A DNA stretch of 5,935 nt, taken from Betaproteobacteria bacterium. GTDB lineage: Bacteria; Pseudomonadota; Gammaproteobacteria; Burkholderiales; CANMPU01. The translations under genes were made by a program, and so were the position numbers. This document shows, in pieces, positions 5,452-5,935 of this stretch. The notes beneath the pieces are model-generated. The model was not told the DNA's origin, ran no database searches, and saw only the letters and a program-made list of their open reading frames with translations. Each line of letters starts with the position of its first letter. The stretch's first letter is position 1. The stretch is from contig CANMPU010000071.1 of NCBI GenBank assembly GCA_947499755.1, forward strand, positions 1 through 5,935, given 5' to 3'.

Positions 5452-5636
5452 GAGATAGCGCCGTGTCGGTAAGACGCTCGCAAATAAATACAGAGATTGA
5501 TAAATTATGATATCGATCAAATAATTTTAATCATACTTGATTACCATTTGATCACGACACGCTCACGTTTATATTACGGCGTCTAGTTGAGCGTGAAATT
5601 AAAAATTGGATGAATTACATGGAAGGGGTAACTAAC
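5452..5636 (+). promoter_or_regulatory. Regulatory region upstream of EF-Ts-like small gene
   Basis: This 185-bp spacer is dense in symmetric sites. ATGATatcgATCAA (5507-5520) matches the FNR consensus at 9 of 10 positions. GATCAAAT (5515-5522) is repeated inverted as ATTTGATC (5546-5553), with AATCAtactTGATT (5529-5542) nested between them. CACGCTCA (5558-5565) and TGAGCGTG (5588-5595) form a further 8-bp inverted repeat. A sigma70-like promoter is TTGATC (5548-5553), 16-bp spacer, TATATT (5570-5575, 5/6), with start near 5582. The FNR-like box would then be centred at about -69, close to class I activator spacing. A strong Shine-Dalgarno (GGAAGGGG, 5621-5628) precedes ATG 5637. Confidence 0.5.
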
Positions 5637-5878
5637 ATGGCGAAAGCAACTGTTAAGGAAAAAAAACAACGAAACCTTTGGGGACTACCGATTCGATAAA
5701 CGCCGCAAAACAGAAATTAGAAATCACCGCAGACATGATTAAGGAAGTGCGTAAGGAAACGCGTGCGGGAACACTGGATTGTAAAGATGCGTTGTTAGCA
5801 ACGAAAGGAGATACTAAGAAAGCGATTGTAATGGTTCGCGAACAAGGGAAAGTGACGCCAAAGAAAGTTTGGGTGTAG
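5637..5878 (+). CDS. Small protein with EF-Ts N-terminal (UBA-like) domain; needs a -1 frameshift
   Basis: ATG 5637 has an excellent Shine-Dalgarno (GGAAGGGG, 8 nt spacing), but its frame ends after 20 codons (MAKATVKEKKQRNLWGLPIR, stop 5697-5699). The frame one base back is open from 5657 to the TAG at 5876-5878. It encodes KLEITADMIKEVRKETRAGT, then LDCKDALLATKGDTKKAI and REQGKVTPKK, clearly like the first 50 residues of elongation factor Ts. A -1 shift in the A8 run at 5659-5666 (A-AAA-AAA heptamer in register) joins them into an 80-residue protein with a lysine-rich tail MAKATVKEKKTTKPLG and the UBA-like domain at about 29-72. The EF-Ts core that expels GDP from EF-Tu is absent, so it could bind EF-Tu but should not catalyse exchange. 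The EF-Ts signature is degenerate (V-R-x2-T-R). Alternatives are a base-call error or decay in the homopolymer, or a poorly supported TTG start at 5678 with no Shine-Dalgarno. Confidence 0.7.
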
Positions 5879-5935
5879 CGTTTTAAGTTATTCGACACAG
5901 TAGTCCCCCATCACTATGGGCGCGGTTGGCGTTTG
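5879..5935 (+). other. 3' flank with small hairpin, no gene seen
   Basis: The last 57 bases hold one short inverted repeat, CCCAT-cact-ATGGG (5907-5920), after the EF-Ts-like gene. It has no T-run within the window and its stem is only 5 bp, so I do not call it a terminator. No coding start is recognisable before the window ends. Confidence 0.3.

Noticed and set aside
5452..5485. Terminator after fnr (AGCG...CGCT)
   Set aside because: Only a 4-bp stem with a long loop and no T-run.
5610..5636. In-frame upstream ATGs (5610, 5619) for the EF-Ts-like gene
   Set aside because: They lack a good Shine-Dalgarno, and the GGAAGGGG lies between them and ATG 5637, at ideal spacing for the latter.

Overview
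The window most likely comes from a betaproteobacterium. The main pointer is an FNR-type oxygen sensor whose N-terminal cysteine motif (CSSCNVRELCLPVGF) looks like betaproteobacterial FNRs as I remember them. A DsbB, a folate cyclo-ligase upstream of it on the opposite strand, and moderate GC content agree with this. This is an inference from family resemblance; there is no rRNA or tRNA to confirm it.

Left part (1-1580, minus strand): a CBS-domain protein whose 3' end runs off the window, preceded 36 bp upstream by an intact family III (CaiB/BaiF) CoA-transferase. They look like a two-gene operon. A 100-bp divergent spacer separates them from dsbB on the plus strand (about 1681-2178), which is intact with all four redox cysteines. 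dsbB converges, with only 14 bp between stop codons, on a 5-formyltetrahydrofolate cyclo-ligase gene (2193-2798, minus).

Middle (2955-4431, minus): remains of a two-subunit Rieske non-heme iron oxygenase resembling the hydroxylase of methanesulfonate monooxygenase (MsmA/MsmB). The small subunit is intact. The large-subunit gene is broken by an internal, out-of-frame deletion. The Rieske domain and the C-terminal part survive, but roughly 100 residues of the catalytic domain, including the expected iron-binding histidines, are missing. No ferredoxin or reductase gene is present in the window.

Right part (4432-5935): a 255-bp divergent regulatory region with two near-consensus FNR boxes exactly 53 bp apart, then an FNR gene with all four [4Fe-4S] cysteines and the E-x-x-S-R DNA-recognition signature. 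One box sits at about -41.5 of a predicted oxygenase promoter (activation geometry). The other overlaps the predicted -35 of fnr (autorepression geometry). Downstream of fnr is another FNR-like box, a cluster of palindromes and a sigma70-like promoter. These lead into a small gene with a strong ribosome binding site. It encodes an 80-residue protein carrying only the N-terminal (UBA-like, EF-Tu-contacting) domain of elongation factor Ts, but only if the ribosome or polymerase slips -1 at a run of eight A. Otherwise it is a 20-residue peptide.

The most unusual items are this frameshifted EF-Ts-like mini-protein behind an FNR-like box, and the deleted MsmA-like oxygenase with a short Rieske loop beside an intact FNR. 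I see no CRISPR, transposase, tRNA or rRNA. No gene-free stretch exceeds 300 bp.
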